The notes under the pieces: model-generated
Told to the model about the DNA's origin: nothing
Database searches by the model: none
Seen by the model: only the letters and a program-made list of their open reading frames with translations
Position numbers and translations under genes: made by a program
Assembly (NCBI RefSeq): GCF_052065695.1
Contig: NZ_JBQHTM010000010.1
Coordinates: 12,402 to 76,401, forward strand
Reading direction: 5' to 3'
Length of the DNA stretch: 64,000 nt
From: Intestinimonas sp052065695
GTDB taxonomy: Bacteria > Bacillota > Clostridia > Oscillospirales > Oscillospiraceae
Shown here: positions 42,917 through 52,233 of the stretch, piece by piece
Layout: the number at the start of each line of letters is the position of its first letter
Numbering within the stretch: position 1 is the stretch's first letter

Positions 42917-44491
42917 CTATTGCGCAGACCCCAGTATGGTCTGTCTGGCAATGGCGGCAACCTTTTTGCAGTTGATCTTTCCCGTATTTGTATAGGGAAA
43001 TTTTGAAAAAAACAGGATGAATTTCGGGACCTTGAAGGCCGCCAGACGCTGACACATGGTGTCCCGCACCTGAGCCTCGCTCAAGGCAGCGCCGCTGCCG
43101 GGCACGATGCAGATACACGGCACCTCACCATAGTGTTCGTCCGGAATCCCTACCGCTTTGCAACAGGAAACCCGTGCATCCCCCGACAGTGCGGCCTCGA
43201 TCTCGCTGGGCATGATGTTCTCGCCGCCGCGGATGATGATGTCTTTGATGCGCCCGGCATAGTGGATGTTTCCCGCTGCGTCCTGCCAGCCTAGGTCCCC
43301 CGTATGGAGCCAGCCGTCCTCATCCACGGCGGAGACGACCTTGCCGTTTTCGTAGTATCCCAGCATGACCATGGGGCCGCGGACCTGGATCTCTCCAGCC
43401 TGGGTGTCCCCTTCCCCCATGGGCACCTCATGCCCGACGATCCGCCCTTCCAAACGGTCCACGAAGTGTCCCAGCGTGGTGGAGCGGACCTCCAGGCTCT
43501 CCTCTGGACACGCGATGGTGACACCGGCGATCACCTCGGATTGACCAAGGCCGGGCAGCAGGGTCATGCCCAGCTTGCGCTCGATGGCGCAGAACTGTTC
43601 CGGCGAGCAGTACGCGCCCCCCACAATGCCGCAGCGCAGGCTGGCAACCCGCTCCGGCCGAAGATCCGGGCGGGCGATCAGGGTGAGGTAGACGCTGGGA
43701 ACGGCAGTGAGGATGGTGCACCGGTACGTCTCGATATACGTCAGTGTGGTCTCGCTGTGCCGGTCCGGGGGCAGGATGAGACAGCCCCCCGACGCCGCCG
43801 ACGCCAGAATGTTGCAGTTGATGCAAAAGGTGTGGAACATGGGAAGGGCGCAGCACACGACATCCTCTTCGGTCATGCGCATGTCGCCTGCCTTCATCCG
43901 TCCGCTGCTGGCCAGCTGTGCCCCCGAGGAGCACACTACTTTATATTTGGCGGAGGTCGTTCCGGAGGTAAAGAGCATCATGGCCACGGCATTCGGCTCC
44001 GGCTCGGGCATGGAGCACAGCTCAGGCGGTTCCTCAGGCAGCTCGGACAGTACCACTGACTTGACGCGAACCGTCTGACCGAGGCACAGATTCCCCTCCG
44101 CAAAACAGGCTTCCATGCCGCTGCGGCACGCCTCCAGGAAGGACTGCGCCTTCTCTTCCCCTTCGAGGAGCACATATTCGGCGTCCGAGCACATCAGCTG
44201 CTTTTCGATCTCTCCGCCCTTCAGGCAGGTGTTGAGCATGATCACCACAGCGCCGATCTTCTGCAGGGCAAAGAATGCGGCCACCGCCCGGGGGGAGGGG
44301 TCCGTCCAGAGCGCGGCATGGCTGCCAATCGTGAGGCCAAGGGATAAAAATCCCTTGGCCATTTTGGTTATTTCACGATCGAATTCGGCATAGTTCCAGC
44401 GACCGTCCGCCCAGAGGACGGCGGGACGGTCGGGGAATTTGGCGACTGTCTCGGACAACATCTGAGAAACCGTCTGCTGTCGTAAATTCAT
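42917..44491 (-). CDS. AMP-dependent acyl-CoA synthetase/ligase
   Basis: Activates a carboxylic acid to its CoA thioester through an acyl-adenylate. 524 residues. The AMP-binding P-loop is LFTSGTTSAKYK (about 172-183), a second core motif is GLGQSEV near 313 (the YGxTE position), the nucleotide-binding Asp lies in DGWLHTGDLGW (about 387-397), and the hinge and catalytic Lys are in RIKDIIIRGGENIMPSEIE (about 408-426) and NTGKINCKKV (about 504-513). The second Gly-rich position reads GQSEV rather than the common GMTE. It is the last gene of the sigma-54-linked operon, after the SLC13-type transporter. Substrate unknown; a role activating the imported acid is inferred. Confidence 0.9.
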   Translation of the reverse strand: MNLRQQTVSQMLSETVAKFPDRPAVLWADGRWNYAEFDREITKMAKGFLSLGLTIGSHAALWTDPSPRAVAAFFALQKIGAVVIMLNTCLKGGEIEKQLMCSDAEYVLLEGEEKAQSFLEACRSGMEACFAEGNLCLGQTVRVKSVVLSELPEEPPELCSMPEPEPNAVAMMLFTSGTTSAKYKVVCSSGAQLASSGRMKAGDMRMTEEDVVCCALPMFHTFCINCNILASAASGGCLILPPDRHSETTLTYIETYRCTILTAVPSVYLTLIARPDLRPERVASLRCGIVGGAYCSPEQFCAIERKLGMTLLPGLGQSEVIAGVTIACPEESLEVRSTTLGHFVDRLEGRIVGHEVPMGEGDTQAGEIQVRGPMVMLGYYENGKVVSAVDEDGWLHTGDLGWQDAAGNIHYAGRIKDIIIRGGENIMPSEIEAALSGDARVSCCKAVGIPDEHYGEVPCICIVPGSGAALSEAQVRDTMCQRLAAFKVPKFILFFSKFPYTNTGKINCKKVAAIARQTILGSAQ

Positions 44492-44551
44492 AACTTACCC
44501 ACTTTCTTTTCAGACAACACTGGCCCTTTCGATCCGAGCAGCCGGGTCTGT

Positions 44552-46027
44552 TCAGCCGCCCAGCACCACATTGCCCAGAGGAATACCGACCAGGCAGGCG
44601 ACGATGGCGCAGCCGATTCCGATGGTCATGCCCCAGGCAAAGAGTCGCTTGCCGTCCACCCAGCCACTCTCCTGGATAAAGGCGACGGGGGCAGTGGCGG
44701 TGGGGGTGGCGTAGGAGTAGTTGGCCGCCGCGGTGACGAGGATGGGGACCAGCTGCGGGGGCAGCTGTCCTGCGAACACGGTGGTCACCATGGGCATGCT
44801 AATGGCAAAGAACAGCGCGATGGCAATGGCGTTGGAGATGAAGTTGGTGGCGATGGCGCAGACCACGACCATCACGACCACGAAGATCACCGGGCTCATG
44901 CCCTGGAAGACAGGGGCGGCCACGCCGGCCATCCAGCTGGTGATACCCAGCTCGGAGTTGGAGAGGACACTGCTGACCATCAGGATGGTGCCCATGAAGA
45001 TGGCGGTGTTCCAGGGGGCGGCCTTGCTGGCCTCTTTGTAATCCAGCACGGGTTCCCCGTCCACCTTGATGAGGTGCATCAGTACGATGCCCACCATGGG
45101 GACAAAGTTCTGGTCGAGCTTACCGCAGAGCGCCGCAATGTCGGCGGGGAAAATGTATTCCGCGATACCGGGCAGGATCCAGGACACGATGGTGAGCAGA
45201 TAGATGGCGGAGGCAATCTTTTCCGCCTTGCTGAAGGGCTTTGACTCCTTATTGAGCTGGGTCAGATCCAAGGTGCCGAACCGGGAGACGTCCGGCTTGA
45301 ACACGAACTTGGTGAGCAGGTACCAGAGGATCAGGGACACGATACCCACTGGGAGACAGATGGCGATGTACTGGACGAAGCCGATGGTGTCCTCCGGCAT
45401 GTAGTTACTGTAGGTGGACAGGCCGATGAGGGTCATGGCGTGGGAGATGGGGGAGGTAGACTGTGCGATCTGGGAGACGACCACCACGGAGGTCATCATA
45501 ATGGCAGGGAACTTGTCCCCGTCCTCCTTCTTATAGCCCAGCATGTCGTAGATGGCGCCGAGCAGAGGGATAAAGACCAGCATGGTGGCGGTGGTGGACA
45601 GGCCGCTGGCCAGGACGAAAATGGCGATGTAGATCATGGCCACAGCGTACCATGGGCTCTTCTGACTAAGCTTGCAGGTCACGAACCACAGGGCGAGCCG
45701 GCGGGTCACGCCGGTCTTTTGGAGACTGGCACTGAGCATGGAGCACAAAATGAGGAAAAAGACGGTGCTGTTGCCCAAAGAACCGGAGATGACCTGGGCT
45801 GGCGTGACCACAGGCACCAGCATCAGGGCAAACAGTACCAGCATGCTGGTCCAGTCAACGGCCACGAAGAGCCACAGGGCCAGAGCCCCGACCAGGATGC
45901 CCAGGACCTGGAAGCCCCCCTGGCTGAGTCCGGCCGGAGCGGGGATGAACTTGAATCCGAACAGCAAAATGACGGAGATCACAATGACCGCACATTGAAA
46001 ATTACTATACCTTCTCTTTGCCAACAT
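44552..46027 (-). CDS. SLC13/DASS-family anion symporter
   Basis: A 491-residue transporter with about 12 membrane segments, of the divalent-anion:Na+ family that carries dicarboxylates, citrate, tartrate or related acids. Two typical pieces are visible: ASGLSTTATMLVFIPLLGAIYD (about 139-160) and the late ATNFISNAIAIALFFAIS with YSYATPTATAPVAF (about 385-445), which correspond to the SNT/SNA-type substrate- and Na+-binding clamps. It sits between the dehydratase genes and the acyl-CoA ligase, so it probably imports the hydroxy acid handled by the pathway. ATG 46027 has AGGGAGAA upstream. Confidence 0.88.
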   Translation of the reverse strand: MLAKRRYSNFQCAVIVISVILLFGFKFIPAPAGLSQGGFQVLGILVGALALWLFVAVDWTSMLVLFALMLVPVVTPAQVISGSLGNSTVFFLILCSMLSASLQKTGVTRRLALWFVTCKLSQKSPWYAVAMIYIAIFVLASGLSTTATMLVFIPLLGAIYDMLGYKKEDGDKFPAIMMTSVVVVSQIAQSTSPISHAMTLIGLSTYSNYMPEDTIGFVQYIAICLPVGIVSLILWYLLTKFVFKPDVSRFGTLDLTQLNKESKPFSKAEKIASAIYLLTIVSWILPGIAEYIFPADIAALCGKLDQNFVPMVGIVLMHLIKVDGEPVLDYKEASKAAPWNTAIFMGTILMVSSVLSNSELGITSWMAGVAAPVFQGMSPVIFVVVMVVVCAIATNFISNAIAIALFFAISMPMVTTVFAGQLPPQLVPILVTAAANYSYATPTATAPVAFIQESGWVDGKRLFAWGMTIGIGCAIVACLVGIPLGNVVLGG

Positions 46028-46094
46028 TCCCTATTCTCCCTTTCAAACGTTTTTGGAGGCCTGCCCCATCGGCCGCGGGGGCCGGGCGGAAGGG

Positions 46095-47219
46095 TCATTC
46101 AGAAATCACTTCACGGAACGCGTCCAAGGTAGTCTGCACCTGGCCGTATTCGACCATCTGACGATCGACCTCCACCATAACGTTGGGGATCTTGTTTTCG
46201 TCACAGGCGCGCTTGATGAGGGGATAGTCAAACTCCTCGGGATCGCAGAACTTGGTAATGGCGATGATGAGGCCCTTGACCCGGTTCTTCTTGCACAGGT
46301 CCACGATGTAGCCCACCCGGCCCTTTTTGGGGTCATACAGCAGGCTGCAGTTATCGGTGTTCTGGAACTTGACCGCCAGGTCCCGCATGGGGTCGTCGGT
46401 CACCGGGGTGTCGGTGCGGTACTGTCGGCTCTGGTTGGCCAGATCATCCACAACGATGTGCAGAGCGTTCTCATCCAGGATCTTGTTGAACTTGGGGCTG
46501 TCCGCCAGGATGCCGGAGATCATGACGGGAATCTTGTCGGTCCGCTCCGCCGGCTCGGCCTGAAGGGCCTTCAGCAGTTGCCGGACCAGGGCCGTGTGCT
46601 CCTCCTTCCGAATGAAGAAGGCGCTCTTGAAGATATCGCTGCGCTGGCAGGCAGTAATCTCGCCGTGGATGGCCAGGGCGGCAGACAGCTCCCGCATGAC
46701 GGCGTTGTGCTCATTGTAGACAGCGATGGAGGCGGCCAGCGCATCGGGCTTCAGGGTGAGGCCGGTGGCGGCGGCCAGGTCCCGCACCACCCGCTCGTAG
46801 GCGGAGATGGTGAACTCCAGGCCGTATTCGGGCTTACGGTTCTGGGGATAGCAGACGGGGATAAAGGGGATTTCGGGGACGGCGCAGTGGAAGTTCTGCC
46901 CCATGGCCTTGAGGCTGTCGCAGAGATGGGGGACCATGATGGCGGAGGCGCCCTTATAATCGCCGTTCATGCCCAGTTCCACGATGGACTGCACAATGGC
47001 GCAGATGAAGGCCGGGAAATAGGTCTTGGCCTTGTTGAGCTCCACATCGGCGCCCCACACGCCCATGGGGACCGCACCCATGGCGTGGACCAGCTCTTCG
47101 GGGGTGTATACGGGCGCGGCCAACACCACCTTCTTCCCTTCGGCCAGGTAGCGGTCCATCTGCGCTCTGGGGGATACAGCAATCTCATGGAATTTTTCCA
47201 ACAGTTCAGTCTTATTCAT
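46095..47219 (-). CDS. 2-hydroxyacyl-CoA dehydratase, HgdB/FldC-like subunit
   Basis: One subunit of the oxygen-sensitive dehydratase that removes water from (R)-2-hydroxyacyl-CoA by a ketyl-radical route. 374 residues. Cysteines able to bind a [4Fe-4S] cluster are Cys73 (FICAIVQSI), Cys100 (MVPHLCDSLKAMGQNF) and a late one in TKFCDPEEFDYPLIK; YFPAFICAIVQS near 67-78 is typical of the family. The start codon overlaps the stop of the other subunit by eight bases (ATGAATAA), which favours equal synthesis. I chose ATG 47219; an in-frame extension lies inside the upstream gene. Relatives act on lactyl-, phenyllactyl-, 2-hydroxyglutaryl- and 2-hydroxyisocaproyl-CoA. Confidence 0.92.
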   Translation of the reverse strand: MNKTELLEKFHEIAVSPRAQMDRYLAEGKKVVLAAPVYTPEELVHAMGAVPMGVWGADVELNKAKTYFPAFICAIVQSIVELGMNGDYKGASAIMVPHLCDSLKAMGQNFHCAVPEIPFIPVCYPQNRKPEYGLEFTISAYERVVRDLAAATGLTLKPDALAASIAVYNEHNAVMRELSAALAIHGEITACQRSDIFKSAFFIRKEEHTALVRQLLKALQAEPAERTDKIPVMISGILADSPKFNKILDENALHIVVDDLANQSRQYRTDTPVTDDPMRDLAVKFQNTDNCSLLYDPKKGRVGYIVDLCKKNRVKGLIIAITKFCDPEEFDYPLIKRACDENKIPNVMVEVDRQMVEYGQVQTTLDAFREVISE

Positions 47220-48465
47220 CCTTCTGACCCTCCTTTGCCTTTTTGTTGGCATCCATGATCTCCACAAGGCCCTGAAGCCGAGTCTCGAACTGCGCCTCAG
47301 AGAAGTTGCGGGGATCGGCCTGGTCGCCGTCATAGACCGCCAGCGGCACGTCGCAGGCCTCTGCCACCCGGCGGGTCACCTCGGCCTGGATGCCGCTCCA
47401 CATCTTGCAGCTGCGATTGGTGTGGACCAGGATGCCGTCGATGTGGTTGGGCTTGGCGATGGCCAGCCGGTTGTCCACCGCCCGCTCGATGCAGACGGAG
47501 TTCCACACGGAGGCATAGGTGATGAGCATTTCGTCCAGGCTATCATAGATGCGGTGAGTGTAGTTGCCATAGACATAGGAGGTGGTGTTGATGCCATCAG
47601 CGGCCAGCGCATCGGCGATGTAGCGGAGGTAAGGCCACACCGAGATGCCCTCCATCATGACACGGTACTTCTCCTCCCCCTTGAAGGTGGTCTCACCGTT
47701 GTCCAGCATCTTCTGGTATTCCTGGCACAGGGTGTTGTAGGCTTCGGCCGCGGCGGGATAGCACCGGCCGGTCACCATGCCGCCCATGTTGCTCACGATA
47801 TCGGAGCCGTTGAAGAGGGCGGGCATGTTGTTGGAGTACTCGCAGGCCTTGACCCAGGCCTGGCTGGCGGCTTTGACGTTCTTCATGATCTCCTCGAACC
47901 GCGCCTGGTCCCACTTCTTCCCGGTGATCTTCTCGATCTGGGCAATGCAGTCGTAGAACTGGGCACGCATGTACTTCAGCTGGGCCTCCGATACATCGTA
48001 ATCCGGATTGAAGGGAATGTCCAGAATCACCAGGGGAACATTGAGCTCCACGGCCAGATTCTCATACCACTTGAACATGCAGTCGCAGATGTTGTTGCAG
48101 CAGGCCAGGAAATCGGGCAGCGGCATGGGCTGGGCCTCGCACTCGCCGGTCTTGGCAAAGGCCAGGTTGATCCGGGCATAGGCGCAGATGTCGTTGGAAT
48201 AGCCCGCCGCCTCACTCTGCTCGCAGAGCTCCTGGGCCGCGTGCCGGGCGCCGATGGCAGCCGCCTGGCTCTCGGGGTAGACGGTGCTGATCTGGAAGGT
48301 CTGGAGGATTTCTGCGGGGAAATTGCTGGCGCTCCAGCAGACCATCTCCCCTCTCGCCTTGGCCTCGATGGCGTCGGTATACATGGTGCTGGACAGGGCC
48401 CGCACCTTTCCGGTGCCGGATTCCGGACTTTTGTCCTTCTTGATCACGGTGTATTTTTCAGGCAT
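47212..48465 (-). CDS. 2-hydroxyacyl-CoA dehydratase, HgdA/FldB-like subunit
   Basis: The larger dehydratase subunit, 417 residues. It has the family segments STMYTDAIEAKARGEMVCW (about 26-44), LACCNNICDCMFKWYENLA (about 120-138) and HTNRSCKMWSGIQ near 346-358, with cysteines positioned as in HgdA/FldB for a [4Fe-4S] cluster. NPDYDVSEAQLKYMRAQ near 152-168 resembles the linker where FldB and HgdA subunits contact. ATG 48465 has GGAGG upstream. It follows the activator gene by 27 bases. Together with the next gene it makes the catalytic heterodimer; substrate specificity cannot be assigned from sequence. Confidence 0.92.
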   Translation of the reverse strand: MPEKYTVIKKDKSPESGTGKVRALSSTMYTDAIEAKARGEMVCWSASNFPAEILQTFQISTVYPESQAAAIGARHAAQELCEQSEAAGYSNDICAYARINLAFAKTGECEAQPMPLPDFLACCNNICDCMFKWYENLAVELNVPLVILDIPFNPDYDVSEAQLKYMRAQFYDCIAQIEKITGKKWDQARFEEIMKNVKAASQAWVKACEYSNNMPALFNGSDIVSNMGGMVTGRCYPAAAEAYNTLCQEYQKMLDNGETTFKGEEKYRVMMEGISVWPYLRYIADALAADGINTTSYVYGNYTHRIYDSLDEMLITYASVWNSVCIERAVDNRLAIAKPNHIDGILVHTNRSCKMWSGIQAEVTRRVAEACDVPLAVYDGDQADPRNFSEAQFETRLQGLVEIMDANKKAKEGQKDE

Positions 48466-48492
48466 ATGATCCCCTCCTGTTACAGTCGTTTT

Positions 48493-49305
48493 CTATTGGT
48501 TGTTTGATGAATTGGTTTTCACATATCTCCTGTATGCGTGGAGCGCCGCGCCGATGGCGCCGAACAGCTGGGCCTTGGAGTCATAACGGATCTCCACCCC
48601 CAGGTCTCTGGCGATGGCGCTGCGCACGCCGTTGTTGAGGGCCACGCCGCCGCTCATGCACACCTGCTCCCGGATACCCAGCCGGCGGGCAAGGCCGCAC
48701 ACACGGCTGGCCACCGAGTTGCAGATCCCGGCCACCACGTCGGGGATGGCCGCCCCGCCGGAGAGCTGGCTGATCACCTCGCTCTCGGCAAAGACGGTAC
48801 AGGTGCTGGAGATGGAGACCGGCGCCTGGGCCGCGGCGGCCTGGACCTCCAGCTGGGAGATGTCCAGCTTCAGGATATTGGCCATCACATCCAGAAAACG
48901 GCCCGTACCGGCGGCGCACTTGTCGTTCATGACAAAGCTCTCCATCATCCCGCTCTCATTGAGGGAGATCACCTTGGCGTCCTGTCCCCCGATGTCGATG
49001 ATGGTCCGCACCTCGGGAAAAACCCAGTGGGCACCCATGGCGTGGCAGCTGAGTTCGCTGACGGATACCGCGTCTCCGCCGAAGTGCTTGCGGCCATAGC
49101 CGGTGACCACCGAGGCGGAGATCTGCTCCTGGGAAAGGCCGGCGGCGGCCAGGACCTTTTGGATGGTCTCCTGGGCGCCGGAGGTGCCGATCCCCGCCAC
49201 CTCCAGGGCCTGGGCGGCGATCTCGGTGCCGTCCTTCAGGATCACGCACTTAGATGTGGTGGAGCCGATGTCGATCCCCAGGGTGTAAATGGGTGTATCG
49301 CTCAT
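48493..49305 (-). CDS. 2-hydroxyacyl-CoA dehydratase activator (HgdC/FldI type)
   Basis: The 'archerase' ATPase that injects one high-energy electron into the dehydratase. 270 residues. The ASKHA-type ATP-binding motifs are LGIDIGSTTSKCVIL (about 9-23) and DIGGQDAKVI (about 104-113). The two Cys that share a [4Fe-4S] cluster across the dimer are in NDKCAAGTGRFLD (about 127-139) and SSTCTVFAESEV (about 164-175). SGGVALN near 233 is the second phosphate loop. ATG 49305 is preceded by AGGTGAG; GTG 49314 is an alternative. It lies immediately upstream of the dehydratase genes, as in fldAIBC. Confidence 0.93.
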   Translation of the reverse strand: MSDTPIYTLGIDIGSTTSKCVILKDGTEIAAQALEVAGIGTSGAQETIQKVLAAAGLSQEQISASVVTGYGRKHFGGDAVSVSELSCHAMGAHWVFPEVRTIIDIGGQDAKVISLNESGMMESFVMNDKCAAGTGRFLDVMANILKLDISQLEVQAAAAQAPVSISSTCTVFAESEVISQLSGGAAIPDVVAGICNSVASRVCGLARRLGIREQVCMSGGVALNNGVRSAIARDLGVEIRYDSKAQLFGAIGAALHAYRRYVKTNSSNNQ

Positions 49306-49317
49306 TGCGCTCACCTA

Positions 49318-50457
49318 TCAGTCCTTGAGCAGGGAGCGGGCAATGACGGTCTGCTGAATCTGGGAGGTACCTTCAAAGATGGTGAACACACGGCAGTCCC
49401 GATAGAGGCGCTCAATCCGGTACTCCTTGGTGTAGCCGTAGCCGCCGTGGAGCTGAAGGGCCTTGGCCGCCAGCTCATTGCAGATCTCGGAGGCGTAGTA
49501 CTTGGCCATGGACACCAGGGCGGAGCAGTTCTCGCCCCGGTCCTTGGCCTCGGCAGCGGAGTAGAGCAGCTCACGGGCGGCCTGGAGCTTAGTGGCCATA
49601 TCGGCCAGGGTGAACTTGGTGTTCTGGAAGTCCGCGATGGCCTTTCCAAACTGCTTGCGCACCTTGGTGTACTTGACGGCCTCATCCAGGCAGCTCTGGG
49701 CTACGCCGACGGACATGGCCGCCACGCCCAGGCGCCCGCCGTCCAGCGTCTTCATGGCCACCTTGAAGCCCTGGTTGAGCTCGCCCAGCAGGTTCTCCTT
49801 GGGTACCTTCACATCCTCCAGCACGATGTCGCTGGTGGCGGCCCCGATGAGGCCCATCTTCCGCACATGGCTGCCGGTGGAGACGCCCTCGGAGTGCATA
49901 TCCACGATGAAAGCGCTCACGCCCACTTTGCCGTCGGCGTCCTTGGTCTTGGCATACACCACGGCGTCTGCGCACAGGGGGGCGCGGGTGATGAAGGTCT
50001 TTCGGCCGTTGAGCAGGAAGTAGTCGCCCATATCCTCGGCCTTGGTGATGATGGAGGAGGCGTCCGAACCGGCGCCGGGCTCCGTCAGGGCAAAGCACAT
50101 CTTTTTCTCATTGGTGACCAGGGGGGGCAGATACTTCTGCTTCTGGGCCTCGGTGCCGGAGATCAGGAGGGGACCGCCGCCCAGGCCGTTGGGGGCGGAC
50201 ACATAGAGGGAGGCCACAGCGCTCACTCTGGAGATTTCCTCGATGACGGCGATGTAATCCATGTTGTTGCCGCCCATGCCGCCGTACTCCTCAGGGATCT
50301 TAATGCCGAAGAAGCCGATGTCGGCCATTTTCTGCAACACTTCCTCCGGGAACACGTTGGTCTCCTCCACCTGGTCCAGAAGGTCGGGGGTGAGCTCCTT
50401 GTTGGCAAAGTCCCGGGCCAGCTGCCGGAGCATGAGATTGTCTTCACTGAAAACCAT
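49318..50457 (-). CDS. acyl-CoA dehydrogenase
   Basis: A 379-residue flavoenzyme of the short/medium-chain type. Signatures are CFALTEPGAGSDASS (about 122-136), LNGRKTFITRAP (about 150-161), QLHGGYGYTKEYRIERLYRD (about 338-357) and IFEGTSQIQQ (about 363-372), whose Glu is the catalytic base. In this operon it would reduce the 2-enoyl-CoA made by the dehydratase, giving a saturated acyl-CoA, or run in the other direction. Electron-transferring flavoprotein genes are not present here. ATG 50457 has AGGAG upstream. It is directly followed by the activator gene. Confidence 0.93.
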   Translation of the reverse strand: MVFSEDNLMLRQLARDFANKELTPDLLDQVEETNVFPEEVLQKMADIGFFGIKIPEEYGGMGGNNMDYIAVIEEISRVSAVASLYVSAPNGLGGGPLLISGTEAQKQKYLPPLVTNEKKMCFALTEPGAGSDASSIITKAEDMGDYFLLNGRKTFITRAPLCADAVVYAKTKDADGKVGVSAFIVDMHSEGVSTGSHVRKMGLIGAATSDIVLEDVKVPKENLLGELNQGFKVAMKTLDGGRLGVAAMSVGVAQSCLDEAVKYTKVRKQFGKAIADFQNTKFTLADMATKLQAARELLYSAAEAKDRGENCSALVSMAKYYASEICNELAAKALQLHGGYGYTKEYRIERLYRDCRVFTIFEGTSQIQQTVIARSLLKD

Positions 50458-50498
50458 AGTCGATGACTCCTATCTTTATTGTTGTGGAAATCAGAGGC

Positions 50499-51707
50499 TC
50501 AGCCCTGCTTGACGGCACCGCTCTGCTTTAGGGACTCGATCTCCTCCGCGCTGTAACCCAGCTGCTCCATAATGGTGGTGGTGTCGGCGCCGATCTTTCC
50601 GCCGATGCGGAAGCCGGCGTCGGGGACGGAGGCAAACTGCACCGGAGTGTTGGAGAACACCGTCCTCTGCCCACCGGCGTAGGTGTACTCCCGCAGGAAG
50701 TTGTTGGCCCAGGCCTGCTCATCCACCACCACGTCCTTGTAGTGGGCCAGGCGCTCCACAGGCATGTCCAGGGACTCCATCCGCTCCACCCAGTAAGTGC
50801 TGTCCTGGGTGAGGAAGATCTTGTCCAGGGTGGCCACGGCCTCGGCCACGTGGTTCTTGGCCACATCCAGAGTGGCGAAGCGGGGGTCCTCCGCCAGGTC
50901 GGGCTGCTGGAACACGTCGGTGCACATCTTCTTCCAGTAGCGGTTGTACTCGGGCATGGCCAGGTAGATCCACTCGCCGTCCTTGCACTTGTAGCAGGTC
51001 AGCAGCGCGCTGTTGCAGTCGAAATGATCTCTGGGGAACTCCCGTCCATACTGTGCCAGGATGAGGCCGTTGCACTGGAGGAAAATGGCGTCCTGATAGA
51101 GAGAGGTGGTCAGGTACTCGCCCTCGCCGGTGGTTTTGGCCTTGACCAGAGCCGCCGAAATACCGGCCGCCAGGGTGAGGGCCGCCACATGGTCGCCGAA
51201 GCCGCCGATGGTGCTCATGACGCTCTCGCCCTTGGGGGAGAGGTCGGCCATCATGCCGGAACGGGACAGGAAGCAGGTGTAGTCGTAGCCCGGCTTATCC
51301 TTCAGAGGGCCCTTGGAGCCGTAGCCCGTCATGTCCGCGTAGACGATCTTGGGATTGACGGCCTTGATCTCCTCATAGGTGAGGTGCAGCTTCTGCATCG
51401 CGTGCAGGCGGTTGTTGGTGAGGAACACGTCGCAGGTGGCGGCCAGCTTATAGATGACCTCCTGGCCCGCGGTGTCTTTGGCGTTGACGCTGAGGAACTG
51501 CTTATTGGCATTTTCCAGATCAAAGCTGGGGCAGCCATCCTCAAACTGAGGCGTACGCTGATTGCGGAAGGACACCCGATAGGGATCGCCCTCGGGCGCC
51601 TCCACCTTGATGACCTCCGCACCCCAGTCGGCCAGGATCCGTCCGCACATAGGCGCTGCGAAGTGCGTCCCCATCTCCAAAACTCTGATACCCTCCAGCG
51701 GTTTCAT
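50499..51707 (-). CDS. class III CoA-transferase (CaiB/BaiF/FldA type)
   Basis: Moves CoA between a donor thioester and the 2-hydroxy acid or its product. 402 residues, the typical family length. The N-terminal PLEGIRVLEMGTHFAAPMCGRILADWGAEVIKVE (about 3-36) is the family start. The catalytic Asp is in DKPGYDYTCFLSRSGMMAD (about 162-180), which matches the PGYD(x)xxQAxxG pattern. I chose ATG 51707, nine bases after GGAG; two upstream in-frame ATGs lack a ribosome site. It is the first gene of the sigma-54-linked operon. In fldAIBC of C. sporogenes the same role is played by FldA with cinnamoyl-CoA as donor. Confidence 0.92.
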   Translation of the reverse strand: MKPLEGIRVLEMGTHFAAPMCGRILADWGAEVIKVEAPEGDPYRVSFRNQRTPQFEDGCPSFDLENANKQFLSVNAKDTAGQEVIYKLAATCDVFLTNNRLHAMQKLHLTYEEIKAVNPKIVYADMTGYGSKGPLKDKPGYDYTCFLSRSGMMADLSPKGESVMSTIGGFGDHVAALTLAAGISAALVKAKTTGEGEYLTTSLYQDAIFLQCNGLILAQYGREFPRDHFDCNSALLTCYKCKDGEWIYLAMPEYNRYWKKMCTDVFQQPDLAEDPRFATLDVAKNHVAEAVATLDKIFLTQDSTYWVERMESLDMPVERLAHYKDVVVDEQAWANNFLREYTYAGGQRTVFSNTPVQFASVPDAGFRIGGKIGADTTTIMEQLGYSAEEIESLKQSGAVKQG

Positions 51708-51766
51708 GGCTACCATCTCCATTTCAAAATTTAAGAGCAGTTGTTTCTTGACTCTGCCAAGCTTAT

Positions 51767-51784
51767 AAGCAATTACAGGGCCAA
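51767..51784 (-). promoter_or_regulatory. sigma-54 promoter of the hydroxyacyl-CoA operon
   Basis: On the minus strand TTGGCCCTGTAATTGCTT reads GG-N10-GC exactly, matching the -24/-12 consensus TTGGCAC-N5-TTGCT. It lies about 60 bases before the CoA-transferase start, and the divergent gene encodes a sigma-54 activator. Confidence 0.85.
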
Positions 51785-51790
51785 CTCAAA

Positions 51791-52171
51791 TTGCACCATT
51801 TCCTCTCCGACTCAAAAATTGGTATTTTTTTCGCATTTCACACCCGTCCCTCCCCCGTTGCACAGCCTATTCCCCTCTTTATTTGCACATTTCCAGATCT
51901 CATAAATTTTTTAAGGCTTGTGTGGCCAAACGGACTTTTGTCCTTTTCCTCACGACTGCTTAGTCTTATTGGACAAAATATATATCATATTTTTTCTATT
52001 TCTATTTCATATAGACAGATTTTCTGTGTTGATGGCCGTGTAAGCAACCGTGTCAGCCGGTGTCAAAATTTCGAATCCGCATGCACTGCGCATATTTGCA
52101 CAATTTAAGCACATCGTCCTACACCCTAAAACGCATTTTGCACTTTTTGTACATTCAAATTTAACTTGCAC
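51791..52171 (+). repeat. six TTGCAC repeats, candidate activator-binding region
   Basis: TTGCAC occurs at 51791, 51858, 51883, 52096, 52138 and 52166, all in the same orientation, in a 600-base AT-rich divergent region (51708-52320) that has no gene. Three have an A or AAC after them (TTGCACA). Upstream activator sites for sigma-54 regulators usually lie 80-200 bases from the promoter, which fits the 51858/51883 copies best. Confidence 0.45.
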
Positions 52172-52182
52172 AACTTTTTTGG

Positions 52183-52211
52183 TTGACAGTTTTGCGCCGT
52201 TTCTCTAGAAT
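52183..52211 (+). promoter_or_regulatory. sigma-70 promoter of the sigma-54 activator gene
   Basis: TTGACA at 52183-52188, 17 bases, TAGAAT at 52206-52211. The repeat at 52166 abuts the -35 element, so autoregulation is possible. Confidence 0.8.
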
Positions 52212-52233
52212 AAAAGCATAGAGACCCCATCTT

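Noticed and set aside
48538..50466. A 642-codon plus-strand frame opposite activator and acyl-CoA dehydrogenase genes
   Set aside because: Antisense shadow of two genes with intact catalytic motifs.
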